From Haliotis asinina (lineage: Eukaryota > Mollusca > Gastropoda > Lepetellida > Haliotidae), in NCBI RefSeq assembly GCF_037392515.1, contig NC_090288.1, positions 5,573,501 through 5,637,500 of the forward strand: DNA of 64,000 bases, given 5' to 3'. Positions 24,240-35,602 of the stretch are shown in pieces. The notes beneath the pieces were generated by a model. The model saw only the letters and a program-made list of their open reading frames with translations. It was not told where the DNA came from and made no database searches. Positions within the stretch are counted from its first letter, which is position 1. Each line of letters opens with the position of its first letter. The position numbers were made by a program, and so were the translations under genes.

Positions 24240-24485
24240 ATTAGGTTAGTTAGCTCTGCATCACCCTCAATCCGTCCCGTGACAAGGTTAGATAACTCTG
24301 CCCGAACCTATGCGAGTGCCCAGGCAAAGTTAGAAAACTCTAACAGACAATGTACGAGTCCCTTGACAAGGCTCTGCGCTGCCATGTAAGAGTGCCAAGA
24401 CAAGATAAGATAGCTCTGCCCGACCATGTACGATTCCATGACAAGGTAAGTTAACTTTGCACGACCCAGTACCACTCACTACACT
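24240..24485. repeat. Degenerate ~41-45-bp tandem repeat
   Basis: Four to five decayed units share GGTTAGATAACTCTGCCCG and ATGTACGAGTGCC blocks. Confidence 0.6.
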
Positions 24486-24933
24486 AGATGAACCAAGCCA
24501 GCATGTATTGTGTAGCATGGTAGGCGTTACCTGTCACTAATTACATCTGTACTGCAACACACAAGTGCCTCAGCAAGTTCAACTGGTATAGAAGAAACGC
24601 GTAACATGACACGCCCGGCAGTCGTCATGTCTCTGTGGCATCCGTAACATCTACAGTTAACGAGCAAGAAATCATTTCCTTACAGACTAAAAACAATTGT
24701 CCCGGAAAACAGGTACGACAACAACAAAACCGTTCACAAAATGTCAGCATATCTTTTAAGCAGGTACACCAAGTCGTTCTAATCGCTGCCCACGATGATG
24801 AAGTTGGATACGACGATGGTGGACGTTAACGGGTACACGTGGGTGCATGTGTAGGATTATATCGAGACAAGATGTAAACAACTTCTTTGACTCACGTAAA
24901 TGAAACACCCCTGTACTATATAGTGTATATGTA

Positions 24934-26229
24934 TAGTCTGGTTCATAATTATTGAGAATTTTTCTTCTTACTTTGAGCTATCCTAACACCTCAACTGATT
25001 CACTGATACTTAAAACTAAGTAATGGTATAAGGGAGGTAACTCATCTTGGCCTACTGAGTATAGTACAATTAGAGTTACCTCCCCTGAATTTGTAGCAGA
25101 CGTCATTTTCCTCAGCACTGTCAACAATGTCTGCTGAAGATAAAAGAAGGTTGATTTTTTAGTTGTGTAATCAAGGAATTGATGATGTAAATACATTGGC
25201 AGAGAGAACAGGAACTCCTCTTTCTACTGTGTATAGGATTAGGAAGAATTTTAAAGAGGGAAAGGATTTGGGGCACCAGAAAGGAGCAGGGAGACCCAGA
25301 AAATTGGACTTCTCAGATCGCGTCCGGCTGGGAATTTTAGCGTCTAAAAAGCAAAGGGCAAGCATCTCCAACATCAGGTATGAAATGATAGAAAGGGGAT
25401 CAACAGTTGTATCAAAATCTACATTTAGAAGAAATTTGATTGATCTTGGATGGGAGAAAAAGACTGGAATTCCTTCTCCTCTCATGAAACAAGAACATAA
25501 AGACAGGCGTGTTGAGTGGTGTTTGGCACATGAAAACTTTAACTGGGAAAATGTGATTTTTACTGATGAAAGCTCAATATGGGTACATCCCAATAATGTG
25601 AAAATATGGACAAAGTCTGCGTCAGCACCGTTGTATCGACGACCTAAATACAGCCCAACGTTTCATGTATGGGGAGGGATATCCTTATTAGGAACGACAC
25701 ACCGCTGTGTGTGTTTGAGGGAAATCTGACAAGTCAACGCTACACTAACATATTAGATAATTTTCTCCTTCCAAGTGCACATGTGTTTTATGGAAATGAC
25801 TGGATTTTGCAGCAAGATAATGATCCTAAACACACCGCAAAACATGCCAAGCAGTGGTTTCAGGAGAAAAATGTGACTGCATTACCATTTCCTGCACATA
25901 GTCCTGACTTAAATCCCATTGAGAACATTTGGGGGATGATGAAGGAATGTGTGAATCAAAAGGGGTTGACAAAAATTGAAGACATGAAGAGAGAAGTGGT
26001 CCGATACTGGGACAGCATAACTCACGAGACACTAACCTCTCTGATAGGAAGTATACCTACCCGTCTTAGACTGTGCCGTGAAGCTCAAGGAGACTTGATA
26101 AAATATTAAATTGTTACCTACACAACATGAAAAGGTCAGTTCACTTTCACAATACATTCAATTTTATCTGATTTGTTCTCGTTTAATAATATGAAATGCT
26201 TTAGCTATTCTCAATAATTTTGAACCATA

Positions 26230-26232
<3 letters not shown>
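24934..26232 (+). mobile_element. Tc1-like DNA transposon, complete ends, dead transposase
   Basis: About 1.3 kb bounded by 26-bp terminal inverted repeats at 24934-24959 and 26207-26232, with 23 of 26 bases matching (core GGTTCA.AATTATTGAGAAT). TA flanks both ends (24932-24933, 26233-26234), the Tc1/mariner target duplication. A 12-bp subterminal palindrome (GGGAGGTAACTC at 25032, GAGTTACCTCCC at 25073) lies between the left end and the transposase. Sequence decay is modest, so insertion is fairly recent. Confidence 0.9.
25127..26109 (+). pseudogene. Tc1-type DD34E transposase, disabled by a stop and a frameshift
   Basis: The start ATG at 25127 is in frame with the main frame, but codon 12 is TAG (25160-25162). 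The frame from 25163 carries an N-terminal helix-turn-helix (TLAERTGTPLSTVYRIRK), a GRPRKL linker, a second DNA-binding segment, and FTDESS with the first catalytic Asp. A one-base frame change near 25700 follows VWGGIS. The second frame continues to TAA at 26107-26109 with QQDNDPKHTA (second Asp) and SPDLNPIENIWG (Glu). The spacing between the last two acidic residues is 34, so DD34E. All catalytic residues survive. The stop and the frameshift make this copy non-autonomous. Confidence 0.9.

Positions 26233-26304
<72 letters not shown>
26233..26304. repeat. TA dinucleotide microsatellite at the transposon's right end
   Basis: About 35 TA units begin exactly at the target duplication of the Tc1 element. 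The left flank has no such expansion. Confidence 0.95.
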
Positions 26305-26311
<7 letters not shown>

Positions 26312-27724
26312 CATTCTATTTCAAGGAATAACCTGGGCCCCATCATAACCAGGCATCGTCGTGGGAGTGACGTCATGACAAGAACTGTTTCCAATAGAGA
26401 AGGAAAACAAACGAACAATGGTGAACTCACCATGGCCATGATGTCGACTGTCTCAAAATATCGTTTGAGAAACTGATGCTCATATGTCATTCAGTGATTC
26501 AGAATCTGCATTAGAAATATGGATAAAGCTAAAACAGTTTTATCACCTAACTCAACATAACTTTAAGTTCGGTTTCGAAACCATCATTTGGTTTGAAGTG
26601 TTGAGCACAATTCGCGTTGTGAAAACAAATCAGTCGACTTTGACAGTAAGTTCCATTTATCTTTGTTACGAACGACAGGATATGTAGGGGAACAATAGAA
26701 AAAGGAACAGAAATGTGGAATATATTTCACAAACGATGTTCGGATGCGCATGTGCACTAATGAAAACGAGTCACATCGGAAGAAGTATCTGAATGCGAGC
26801 AGATGATGGTATGCAAAAGGCCCAGAACATGATGTGCAGCAAACATTAAACGGTTGTGTATGTCATGTTTATAAACACCATTTGTACTCTCAACGATTCT
26901 CATACGCCTTGTAGATAAGGTTACGTTACGAAAGGAGTAGACTAAATTACCTCTGCGAGTCGGTCTACTCTCTCCAACCCCACTTTCCCCAGCACCACCC
27001 TCTTCTGCCTTACCCCACTAAAAATTTGGTCGAAAATAGTTAATTTTAAATCCGAATCGAATTTCAAAGCCAGAAAATCCATGGTAGAAAAAGGCTTCAC
27101 GAGTTGATTCTGTGGAACTCGTTTTAACAGTTTTACAAAACTGCGTTGTAACAAAGTGTTATATGGAAGGAAACAGGAAAGTGAAATTGGGGTTTCACTT
27201 TTACGACGAACTTTGATGTGGCGTTGACATTTTTTTACAAAGTAAATCGTGACTAAACTCGGATTCGAAAAGGAAATCTTCCTGATTCACACTATCCAAA
27301 CCTTTAGCCAGATGGGTCACCTTCCATCCAAACACATGCATCAATGAAACAAACAAAAACTGATTGGAATATGTCAAACACCGATGTCACTGTCAGGACG
27401 GGACTGACATCCTATGTCAACGTTGTCATGAACTACAGGAACTGAAACAACATCCTTTCCAAGACCTCTCTGTGTAACACTTCAGCTCTGTTTCTAAATG
27501 TACATGTCTCCTGTAGTTCCCGTACTCATATCGTAACCAGACGTAACGCTCCCTAACATTCCTGGATACACCGGTACCGGTCTGTAGTCGTCTGTTCTAC
27601 AGCTAGGGGTGTCTGGAAGCAATTGTTCTTTTCTAAATATAGTCGCCCCAGCTGTTAGCCTGTCTTTCCTCACCCCTGCTGCAGTGCGATGTTATGGCAG
27701 CTGTTTTCATAATTATGTATTAAG
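26305..27724. other. Intergenic, no gene recognised
   Basis: Unique-looking AT-rich sequence. Frames up to 70 codons without splice support. Confidence 0.45.
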
Positions 27725-27968
27725 TGAGGGAGTGAGTTGAGTTTTACTCCGCACTCAGCAATATTCCAGCTATATGGTGCCGGTCTGTAAATAATCAAGT
27801 CCAGATAATCCAGTGATCAATAGTATGAGCATCGATCTGTGCAACTGGGAACCGATGTCATGCGTCAACCAAGTCAGCCAGCCTGACCACCCGATCCCGT
27901 CAATCGCCTTTTATGGCAAGCATGGGTTCCTGAAGGCCCATTCCACCCGGACCTTCACGGATTCATAT
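27725..27968 (-). repeat. SINE family B copy (minus), nearly full length
   Basis: Reads AGTTTTACTCCGCACTCAGC, TATATGGTGCCGGTCTG, AATAATCAAGTCCAGATAAT, AGCATCGATCTGTGCAACTG, GATCCCGTCAATCGCC, and ends in CCCGGACCTTCACGG. One of the best B copies for defining the consensus. Confidence 0.88.
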
Positions 27969-28019
27969 GTATTAAGAAATTAATGATATTTTCAATTGTT
28001 TTCATGACATCTGTATTCT

Positions 28020-28440
28020 ACTTAAAGACATGTATAATAGTTATAAGGTATCAATAAATAATTGAAGGTATCGTTAATTAGTTTCTGATATTACTGACAC
28101 CGTGATGTTTCTAAATGTGCTTAAGATATCAATAAAACAAGTTAAAAACGGCTAACTATATCTATCAGATGTACCTAAAAAAGTGCAACATATCTCCGAT
28201 TCAAGATATCTCCAAAATGACATAGGATGTCAATGATTTCTCAATACATTATATCAGTTTAAAACAATAATTACAAGATAATTCATTCAATTAAAGATAA
28301 TCTGTCAGGATATTGATTATCTTCATTCGAGATATCTTTAATCCATTTCACGATATCTTCAATTGAAGACGTCTTAAATTCAAGATATCTCTATTTTCAT
28401 TGCAGATATCTGTAAACAATGTACGATACCAGCATTTTCA
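28020..28440. repeat. AT-rich degenerate repeat based on GATATCT
   Basis: Irregular recurrences of the palindromic AGATATCT / CAAGATATCTC at about 20-30-base intervals in very AT-rich DNA. Boundaries and period are loose. Confidence 0.5.
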
Positions 28441-29210
28441 AGTGTGAAAACGGCTTGCCACACATCATATGAACACCCCACTATTGTGTTGTTTTACAGA
28501 TATGCCTACTACAGAATGTTGTATTAGCAATAACATACCCACTATTGTATTGTTTCAATACTCAACTCCAATGTGTAATACTTTGCCTTGCATTCAGATG
28601 TTGCGGTGAATGTATTGCCTAGAAGTTGTTAAGTGCTGTACCCCAGCCAGTGTATTGTATCTATTAGTGTGCCATTCTACTTTACACAGTCCTCTCAAAC
28701 ACAAAACTTTTAACAGACAATTCAAGCTGTTGTCGACAGCTGAATCATGCAGTTACAGCTGCCATGATGGGCCACAGGTGAGCAGGATCCATGCCGTGTG
28801 AAAATAATCAAGTAAGTGATCACCAAACTTAAACTTGCCAGTGGCAAAAAGGAACATCACGGCTTTGATATTTGCGAGACATTACCTTTAGTTTAACGTG
28901 CCTTCATGAAAAGGATCCTTTGGTGTTTGAGCTCCACACCTGGGAGGCATCCCTGAGTGATGATTCTCTAATTAACAACCCGTTTACAATATTGGAATTA
29001 CAAAGTCCTGGTTATGTTTGTCCGATTCTTTTTAACTGCATTTACAGTATATGTGTCGGTCGCTTGTTAATTAGCAGTTACCGCTTCTTGTTTATTTACT
29101 GTTTTCAGACAGCCGAAGCTAGTACATTCAGTTTTAGGAACATAAAACATACCTCACTGAGAGGAACCGATCCTCGCGGTATCAATCACTGGATTGTCTA
29201 GTTCATGGTT
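28441..29210. other. Intergenic, no gene recognised
   Basis: A 109-codon frame at 28872-29201 has no family resemblance or splice continuation. Confidence 0.4.
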
Positions 29211-29211
29211 C

Positions 29212-29500
29212 TTGAGGTATCTCGCTGACAGGCTTAACATGCTGAAACTTTCTAAGTGTCGCAATGACCTTGAAAAGTAAGAGGTCACCGACTGGTTCAT
29301 GCGCCTTCCCTACTTAATGCACGCTCTTGAATATGAATAAAATCCAGTGAACAGGTCTTGATATATCTCGCTGACAAGGGTAAACGTTAAAGTGACCTTG
29401 AACTGATGGTCAAGCTCGCCTAATATGACTGGGACCTTTCTCATACTTTGATGAACCGACGTACCCAATATGAAAAGAATCTAGCCCACGGTTGTTAAGA
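29212..29500. repeat. Dispersed repeat with two TATCTCGCTGACA units
   Basis: TTGAGGTATCTCGCTGACAG (29211) and TTGATATATCTCGCTGACAA (29358) each precede a TGACCTTGA stretch about 45 bases on, so two diverged units of about 147 bp. I recall similar sequence as an interspersed repeat in other molluscs. Confidence 0.5.
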
Positions 29501-30026
29501 TATTGCAATTCGTGCACACGGGTGGGGCCTTATACTAACTATATCCCATGTCTATATCGGGGAATAGTGCCAGTCATTCACCAACATATTCATAGGAACA
29601 GGTAAAGAGGTTTCAGTATGCACGTGCATCACGATATCAGCGTCACGCGGGCCGGGTCAGAGCAACCTGGTCACGTGACAGAATGAATGCCAAACGCCAT
29701 CAAATGAGCAGACGTAATTCTTAGGGTTTCCGCGCAATTTGGAAAAGGGGTCAGACCACAGGCTCTGCAGTCAATGAGGCTTCGGCAGTGTAATACCAAC
29801 GCAGGTTGTTTGATATGTTAGAAATTAAAGTCTGTTTCACATTCTGAAAGATCTGAGTCAGATCCAGTAAAGACTAGGAAATCTACTATTGACAGAGCTA
29901 GTACAGTGTAATGAGGGTATGTTCTACATCGCCCAAACTGTATCACTGTAAGATACGCGTGTTTGAGTGCGTCAGTCTGTGTTAATTAATTGCGGACTCA
30001 GCAACAATTTCCTGCGAAATGAACAG

Positions 30027-30345
30027 GGGCTCCTTTCACGAAGCACCCTTTACTAAGGTTAACCTTGACTCCCACTCTTTAACATGTCACTAAGGTTACC
30101 TCAGACTTGGGTAACCATAGTGCAGTGGTAAAGAATAGGAGTTAAGGTTAACCTTAGTTAAGGTTGCTCTACCCCATGTCCTCAATATTCGAGTCTACAC
30201 CAGACAACCCACTCAGGGCTAAGACCGCTCTGTACGTCACCTTGACCACCAGGGTGTCCGTAGGTCACTAAGGTAAACTTAGTACAATGTTAAAGAATGA
30301 GCGTTAAGGTGAACCTTAGTAAAGGTTGCTTCATGAAAGGAGCCC
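30027..30345. mobile_element. Fold-back MITE with ~75-bp arms
   Basis: Starts GGGCTCCTTTCACGAAGC and ends with its complement (GCTTCATGAAAGGAGCCC). The arms continue through CTTTACTAAGGTTAACC with mismatches. An internal third copy of the arm core (GTTAAGGTTAACCTTAG) lies near 30139-30160. No convincing target duplication is visible. Confidence 0.75.
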
Positions 30346-30971
30346 AAGAGAAAATTTGGTAGTTTCATTTTTTATAACGCACAATTCCCCTGGGCTCCCA
30401 TGTACATTAAAATCCATTTAGTAAAAGATATGGGAAAGCTACAGACAAAACGGAAGAGACAAAATACTGTTTTTGGCGTGGACTCGGCTTTGAACAGTAT
30501 ATGCGCCAGTTACAGCACACAGATTCCAGTGGGAGGCAGCCCAGTGATACGGTTCTCAGACATGTACTTCTATCTACAGTGTAATGTGGTGAAACGAGCA
30601 TCAGGGATTTGCACCAGAGTTTCCTGACGTAGTACTACACGGTGACACACACACATACGTGCCAACTTCATGTCCGAGAAATACATCCCAGTACAACTCA
30701 CATCTTGCCAAGCAGCAAGTCTGTCTCTCTCTCTTGCAAGACCAGAGAGATTGTGGTCAATACTTCAATCTCGCGGCAGACAGATTGGGAATTATTGACT
30801 CAGTTAAACACCGTTCAATCACTCAACATTTCAATCAAGGCGCACTTCCTTATATCTCCCAGATGAATTATCTGAACTAGATTGACCAAAAAGGCAAATT
30901 AAAGTGTCCCTGTACCACTGAAAACAGCTTCTTTCGTTAAAGCCTGTTCCAGTTCTCACAGGACAGACGTT
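30346..30971. other. Intergenic, no gene recognised
   Basis: Overlapping short frames on both strands, none with splice support. Confidence 0.4.
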
Positions 30972-31202
30972 AACAGCTTTTGCCTGCTCAGTCAGACTCT
31001 GACCTGGTTCCCCGGGTTTGCTGCGCCCATGCTTTTGGAACGTTTCAGGGAGCGAGTGGTTTTACGCCACTTCTAGCAATATTCCAGTAATGTCCCGGAG
31101 GTGGACACCGGATATGGGCTTCACACATTGCTTCCACTGGGGAACCGAAACCGGACCTTAGGTTCTGGATTCTACAGGCTCTGCGCTCACTGTAACGCCC
31201 TG
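30972..31202 (-). repeat. SINE family A copy (minus) with extra 3' segment
   Basis: 31060-31200 is the A copy (TTTTACGCCACTTCTAGC, ATATTCCAGTAATGTCCC). 30972-31059 is the same extension seen beside the copy at 16.1 kb (TGGTTCCCCGGGTTTGCTG). Confidence 0.75.
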
Positions 31203-31317
31203 AATAATCATTACTGGAAAATATCATGGTTTAAAGCAGGGAAACAAGCTGTTTCAGTGTAGAAGCCTGAACATCTGATAACATCCCATTAAGGTTCTTT
31301 TTCAAATTGACCCGTAA

Positions 31318-31532
31318 AGGTCCGGGTTAGAATAGATCTTCAGTAGGCTGTGCTTGTGGCAAGAGGTGTGTTATGGGTGGTCAGGCTCGCTGACCTGGTT
31401 GACGCATGCCATCTGTTCCCATGTGCGCAGATTGCTGACCATGCTGTTGATCACTCGATTGTCTTTTCCAGACTCGATTATTTACAGACCGCCGCTATAT
31501 AGTTGGAATATTACTGAAACTAAACCCACTCA
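31318..31532 (+). repeat. SINE family B copy (plus)
   Basis: AGGTCCGGGTTAGAATAGAT, GGTGGTCAGGCTCGCTGACC, ATGCTGTTGATCACTCGATT, TATTTACAGACCGCCGC and ATATAGTTGGAATATTACTG. Confidence 0.85.
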
Positions 31533-32126
31533 TGCTTTCAAATATAGTTGTAAATGTTTCACGACGAACTTGGATATATTCCAAGAACGTAAGGATTCTA
31601 GATCACGCTCATTTGTACATTTTATGCCGCATTTTGAATAAAGGAGAACAGCTTCAGACAGTGTATCCATGCAGGGAACTGAACCCAGATCTTAGCGCGA
31701 TGAACCATCGCTTCACTCCACCTGTTAACCATCTGCACTACACACGTATCAACATCACTAAGGAAAGTGTCGATGTTACCTAACTTTAGGACTTCATTTG
31801 GAATATTAGCAGAACAGTCTGACAAGGGTCCACAACGTCCAAATTCTTCACATTCCTGGACTACTACTGGCTACTAATTTAAGATTATTGTCTTTACCTG
31901 AAAAAAGGGTGGATTTCCTTTTATTCCACTATCTGTACAAACATCCAAGATTCTCGCTCCCTTGTGAGTATGAATAATGTAGTTAACATACATTCTGATT
32001 TCATTTAAGAATCAAACCAGGCTCTTTGGAACTATAATGCAAAACTGATCCCAAGCAGCTGATACCTTAACAGACACGCAAGAAACAATTACAAGCATAC
32101 TTTGTTCGCTGTAACAATAATAGCGA
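31533..32126. other. Intergenic, no gene recognised
   Basis: Short frames only; nothing identifiable. Confidence 0.4.
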
Positions 32127-32330
32127 TATCGCGCCTATATGATGGTGGTCTGTAAATAATTAATCTTGCGTCCAGATAATCCAGTGGTCGATATCATGAG
32201 CATCGGTCTACACAACTGGAATACTATGACGTGTCAACTGCGTCAGCGAGCTTGACCACCTGATCCCGTTATACATGTAGTCACCTCTTATGACGAGCAG
32301 AGGTTGCTAAAGTCCAATAAATTATAATTG
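32127..32330 (-). repeat. SINE family B copy (minus)
   Basis: TATATGATGGTGGTCTGTAA, CAGATAATCCAGTGGTCG, CATGAGCATCGGTCTACAC and GTCAGCGAGCTTGACCACC; the tail side is truncated. Confidence 0.8.
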
Positions 32331-32660
32331 TAACATGGATCTTCGCAGGTAATACAAGCTTCTCAACGGATGGATAATGGATAGTATAGTTAGGTCATTG
32401 TTCATTGTGACAAAGTAATTTGAGATTTGTCTGTCACGTTAAAACGACTGAAAAGATCAAAACCACCCACCTTCATTGTGACTAAAGATGACTTATAACA
32501 GTAAGCCAGAGACATGACAGCAGGTTACGTGACGTCAGTTTGAGACATTTGAACCAAAGAAGCCAAGGTTTGGTGCTGACAAACCTTGAAACAAAACTTG
32601 GACAAACCTAGATTCGAACCGACAGTAGTGGGTTTGCAAGGACGTAACTCTTCATAACGA

Positions 32661-32808
32661 GTGAGTGGGTTCAGTTTTACGCCGCTTGAACAATATTCCA
32701 ACAAATATCACAGCGAGGACACCACAAATGGGCTTCACTCATGATGTTAATCGAACCAGAGTCTTCGGCGAGACGCTTCATACTAGGCTACACCACCGCT
32801 CTCTGCAC
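32661..32808 (-). repeat. SINE family A copy (minus)
   Basis: GAGTGGGTTCAGTTTTACGC (tail side, starting at 32661), then ATCACAGCGAGGACACC and ATGGGCTTCACTCATG. The B-box region is degraded to GTTAATCGAACCAG. It ends CTAGGCTACACCACCGC. Confidence 0.78.
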
Positions 32809-32994
32809 GACAGATTGCGGCGACGTACAGACCCTCATGACACGAACTTCAGGATTGGTATATTGAGATAGGCGGTCAGGCGCTAAATGGGTCTGCTCGG
32901 GCTTTACAACACTAGCATAGGTTTTCTGAAAGTACTTTCAAATACCCTTGAAGTGAACGGAATTTATTTAAATTTCGTAGAGCTGTTCATTTAA

Positions 32995-33504
32995 CATCCT
33001 CGATATCTCCACGGTATACGTTCCGATAAGTCTCCACTATACCCTGGACGCATCTACGGCTCTGCCCGATAAATTTATTACCTCCCTTGACTGTCTTTTG
33101 ATCCAATCAGGTGTCTACGCTGGGAAGTTGAGCGAACCAATCACAACTCACTTTCGTTTTTTGAATTATCTAACCGATTATACTTGGCAACAGAAACCAT
33201 GCAGAGGTTCCCTGGAAGAGGTAGAAGGCGTTCTTGCATATGTTGTTTTAAAGTTTCGGACCTGTCAATTTGTTTGTATGATTTCCCTAAAATCTTGGAC
33301 GCACTGCGAGCAAACCTTCTCAGTTGCGACAGCTACCTTTGTTGACACTGGCAAGCTCGGTTATAACGGCGGCCTAGCTGATTGGCTACTGTGAGAAGGC
33401 GGAGCCAACAAAGGGAGGTAATAAGTTTATCGGGCAGAGCTGTAGATGCGTCCAGGGTATAGTGGAGACTTATCGGAACGTATACCCTGGAGATATCGAG
33501 GATG
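32995..33504. mobile_element. MITE with 94-bp TIRs and 9-bp target duplication (Mutator-like)
   Basis: Inverted repeats 32995-33088 and 33411-33504 differ at only about three positions over 94 bp. The outer ends are CATCCTCGATATCTCCA and its complement. TTCATTTAA flanks both sides (32986-32994, 33505-33513), a 9-bp target duplication typical of Mutator-like elements. Each arm holds a smaller inverted pair (CCAGGGTATA / TATACCCTGG), and the inner ends are TTACCTCCCTT. The 322-bp centre has no transposase. Confidence 0.9.
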
Positions 33505-33515
33505 TTCATTTAAGA

Positions 33516-33776
33516 GCGAGCTCAGTTTTAAGCCGCACTAAGCAATATTTCAGCTATATGGCGGTGGTCTGTAAATAATCGAGTCTGGACCAGACAATCC
33601 AGTGATCAACAACATCAGCATGGATCTACGCAAATGGAAACCAATGAAACATGTTAACCAAGTCAGTCAGCCTGACCATCCGATCCCGTTAGTCGCCTCA
33701 TACGACGAGCATAGACGCCTTTTATAGCAAGCATGGGCTGCTGAAGGCCTATTCTACCACGCGCCTTCACGGGTCT
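33516..33776 (-). repeat. SINE family B copy (minus)
   Basis: Full B order from AGTTTTAAGCCGCACTAAGC through AATCGAGTCTGGACCAGAC and GATCCCGTTAGTCGCC to GCGCCTTCACGGG. A short internal duplication of the TTACGACAAGCAT segment (GACGAGCATAGACGCCTTTT) precedes AGCATGGGCTGCTGAAGG. Confidence 0.88.
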
Positions 33777-33859
33777 GATGCGAAGAATTTTCTCCAATGC
33801 GATTTTACGGTAAACCCACTCTTGGAAAAGAGCATCTCAGAAATTTCGATTAAGTTGAA

Positions 33860-34072
33860 GGAATCACTCAGCAATACTCCAGCTTCATGACTGCGGCCTG
33901 TAAACAATCAAGTCTGGACTAGACAATCCTGTGATCAACAACATGACCATCGATCTACGCAACTGGGTTACCTTATTCAGCGCGCCCGACCACCCGATCG
34001 TGTTACTTGCCCCTTACGACAAGCATGGGTTGCAGAAGGCCAAGTTTAACGTTTGTTCACGGGTACAAATGA
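33860..34072 (-). repeat. SINE family B copy (minus), second in tandem order
   Basis: AATCACTCAGCAATACTCCA, GCGGCCTGTAAACAATCAAG, CATCGATCTACGCAACTGGG, TTACGACAAGCATGGGTTGC, ending TTTGTTCACGGG. It lies about 85 bp beyond the previous B copy in the same orientation. Confidence 0.85.
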
Positions 34073-34079
34073 AGCAGGG

Positions 34080-35514
34080 TACAGTACAGAATTTCTGGCT
34101 GTTCGATTTATCATGCTTCACTGTTCATAAGCCTCCTGGTAAGGACGTTTTAAATCTGTACATTGAAGACATTTGCGGTTCGTAACTGTTAGTTATCAGA
34201 TCGGTCACATTCCTGAAATACTGTCGGGGGGAAATTTGTGTCTGAGGGGAGAAACAAAAACATTGTGGCGTCCTTAGATTCAGCTTCAGGCTCATCTTTC
34301 TCAACCAAGCACCAAGATTCCCCTCAGCCTAACACCCCCTCCCCGTTTCCCCTCTTAACATCAGATACCATCTTGTTTCTGTCATCGACATACAGGAGGC
34401 GTGGCGTGGATATTCCTCTTCTCCGGGGGAAAATTTCGGGATGCACACATAATAATATGACTTATTATGCAACGGTCCAAACTACAGTCACACTATTCGC
34501 ATATTATGAGAGTGTTATACATCACGACAGCTACCCCCCTCCAAACCCCTGTCTATCAGTCACGTGATCTGACATCGTGCGCTGAAAGGGGCTTTATCAT
34601 CCACAGACGGAATCGATTGCAAGATTGCTCATATCTCAAATTCTGTCAATAACTTGGGTGGGGAACTGCTTTTGTTGCCGCCACGAACCTAGGATTTGTT
34701 TGGGTAACTAAACTCCAGCCCGCCATCTCTGTCCGATTCCTAGGAAGAGGCTGAATACGTCATGTTCAGCCACGAAAGAGTTTAAAGCTAAATGCGTTGC
34801 TGCTGTGGATTCGAACCCAGTCGAAAAAATGCTTAACACAATATGGACACAATTCTTATGATAACTCTTTCATGTGCTGGACGAGCCGGTACACTTAGTT
34901 GCAGAACATCTAAACAAGTGCATGTACAGTTCGTGGCCAAGGTAGGGTAGCACTTCTTGATGAAACCCGTCGGGGCGAACCGGGATTCGAACCCTTGATC
35001 ATGTATTTCGGAAGTGTGCAAGGTGGTTCAACTCTGCACAGCAAATTGCCTGAAAAGACCGCGAATTGACATGCAAGATACAATTATTACTTCCAATTTT
35101 TTAAACTGACTTAAAAATTCTATTCTACTTATTAAAGTGAGCAAGTTTGGTGTGCGTTACGTTTATCAGTATTCTAGAATCGGACCAAACTGGGACATGA
35201 GCCACGTGTTTCCGGTGTAACCAAGGGACGCAACTCTGTACCGTGAAGGACTGGACCATGTGTCCCCTACAATACTCAACATGAACAAACCGACAATAAA
35301 TGGATGCTTGACCTAAACAGGAGAATACAATTTACAGAATGTCAACTGTATAACCCAGTTGGCCTACTGGATGACGGTCGTTGAAGACCGCTCCACAACC
35401 ATATGTCTGATATACATGGATGGCAACGATAACAAAAGACTTTCATTGGTCGGTCATATGTTGAGAAGACACCGTATATCAACGACAACGAGGCAGACGG
35501 AACTCTTACCGACA
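34080..35514. other. Intergenic, no gene recognised
   Basis: Two tRNA-like B-box complements occur at 34809 (GGATTCGAACCC) and 34982 (GGGATTCGAACCCT) within sequence unlike families A and B, possibly remnants of another SINE. No exon could be built. Confidence 0.4.
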
Positions 35515-35602
35515 CATTAGTGCCCATGTGGGAAATTGCACCCTGTCTTCAGTTTGACGAGCGGAGGCTTCAACCACTAAGCTATCTATCTCTACCGGTT
35601 AA
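35515..35602 (-). repeat. Decayed SINE family A head (minus)
   Basis: GTGCCCATGTGGGAAATTGC, TTTGACGAGCGGAGGCTTCA and ACCACTAAGCTATC keep minus-strand order. Confidence 0.45.
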
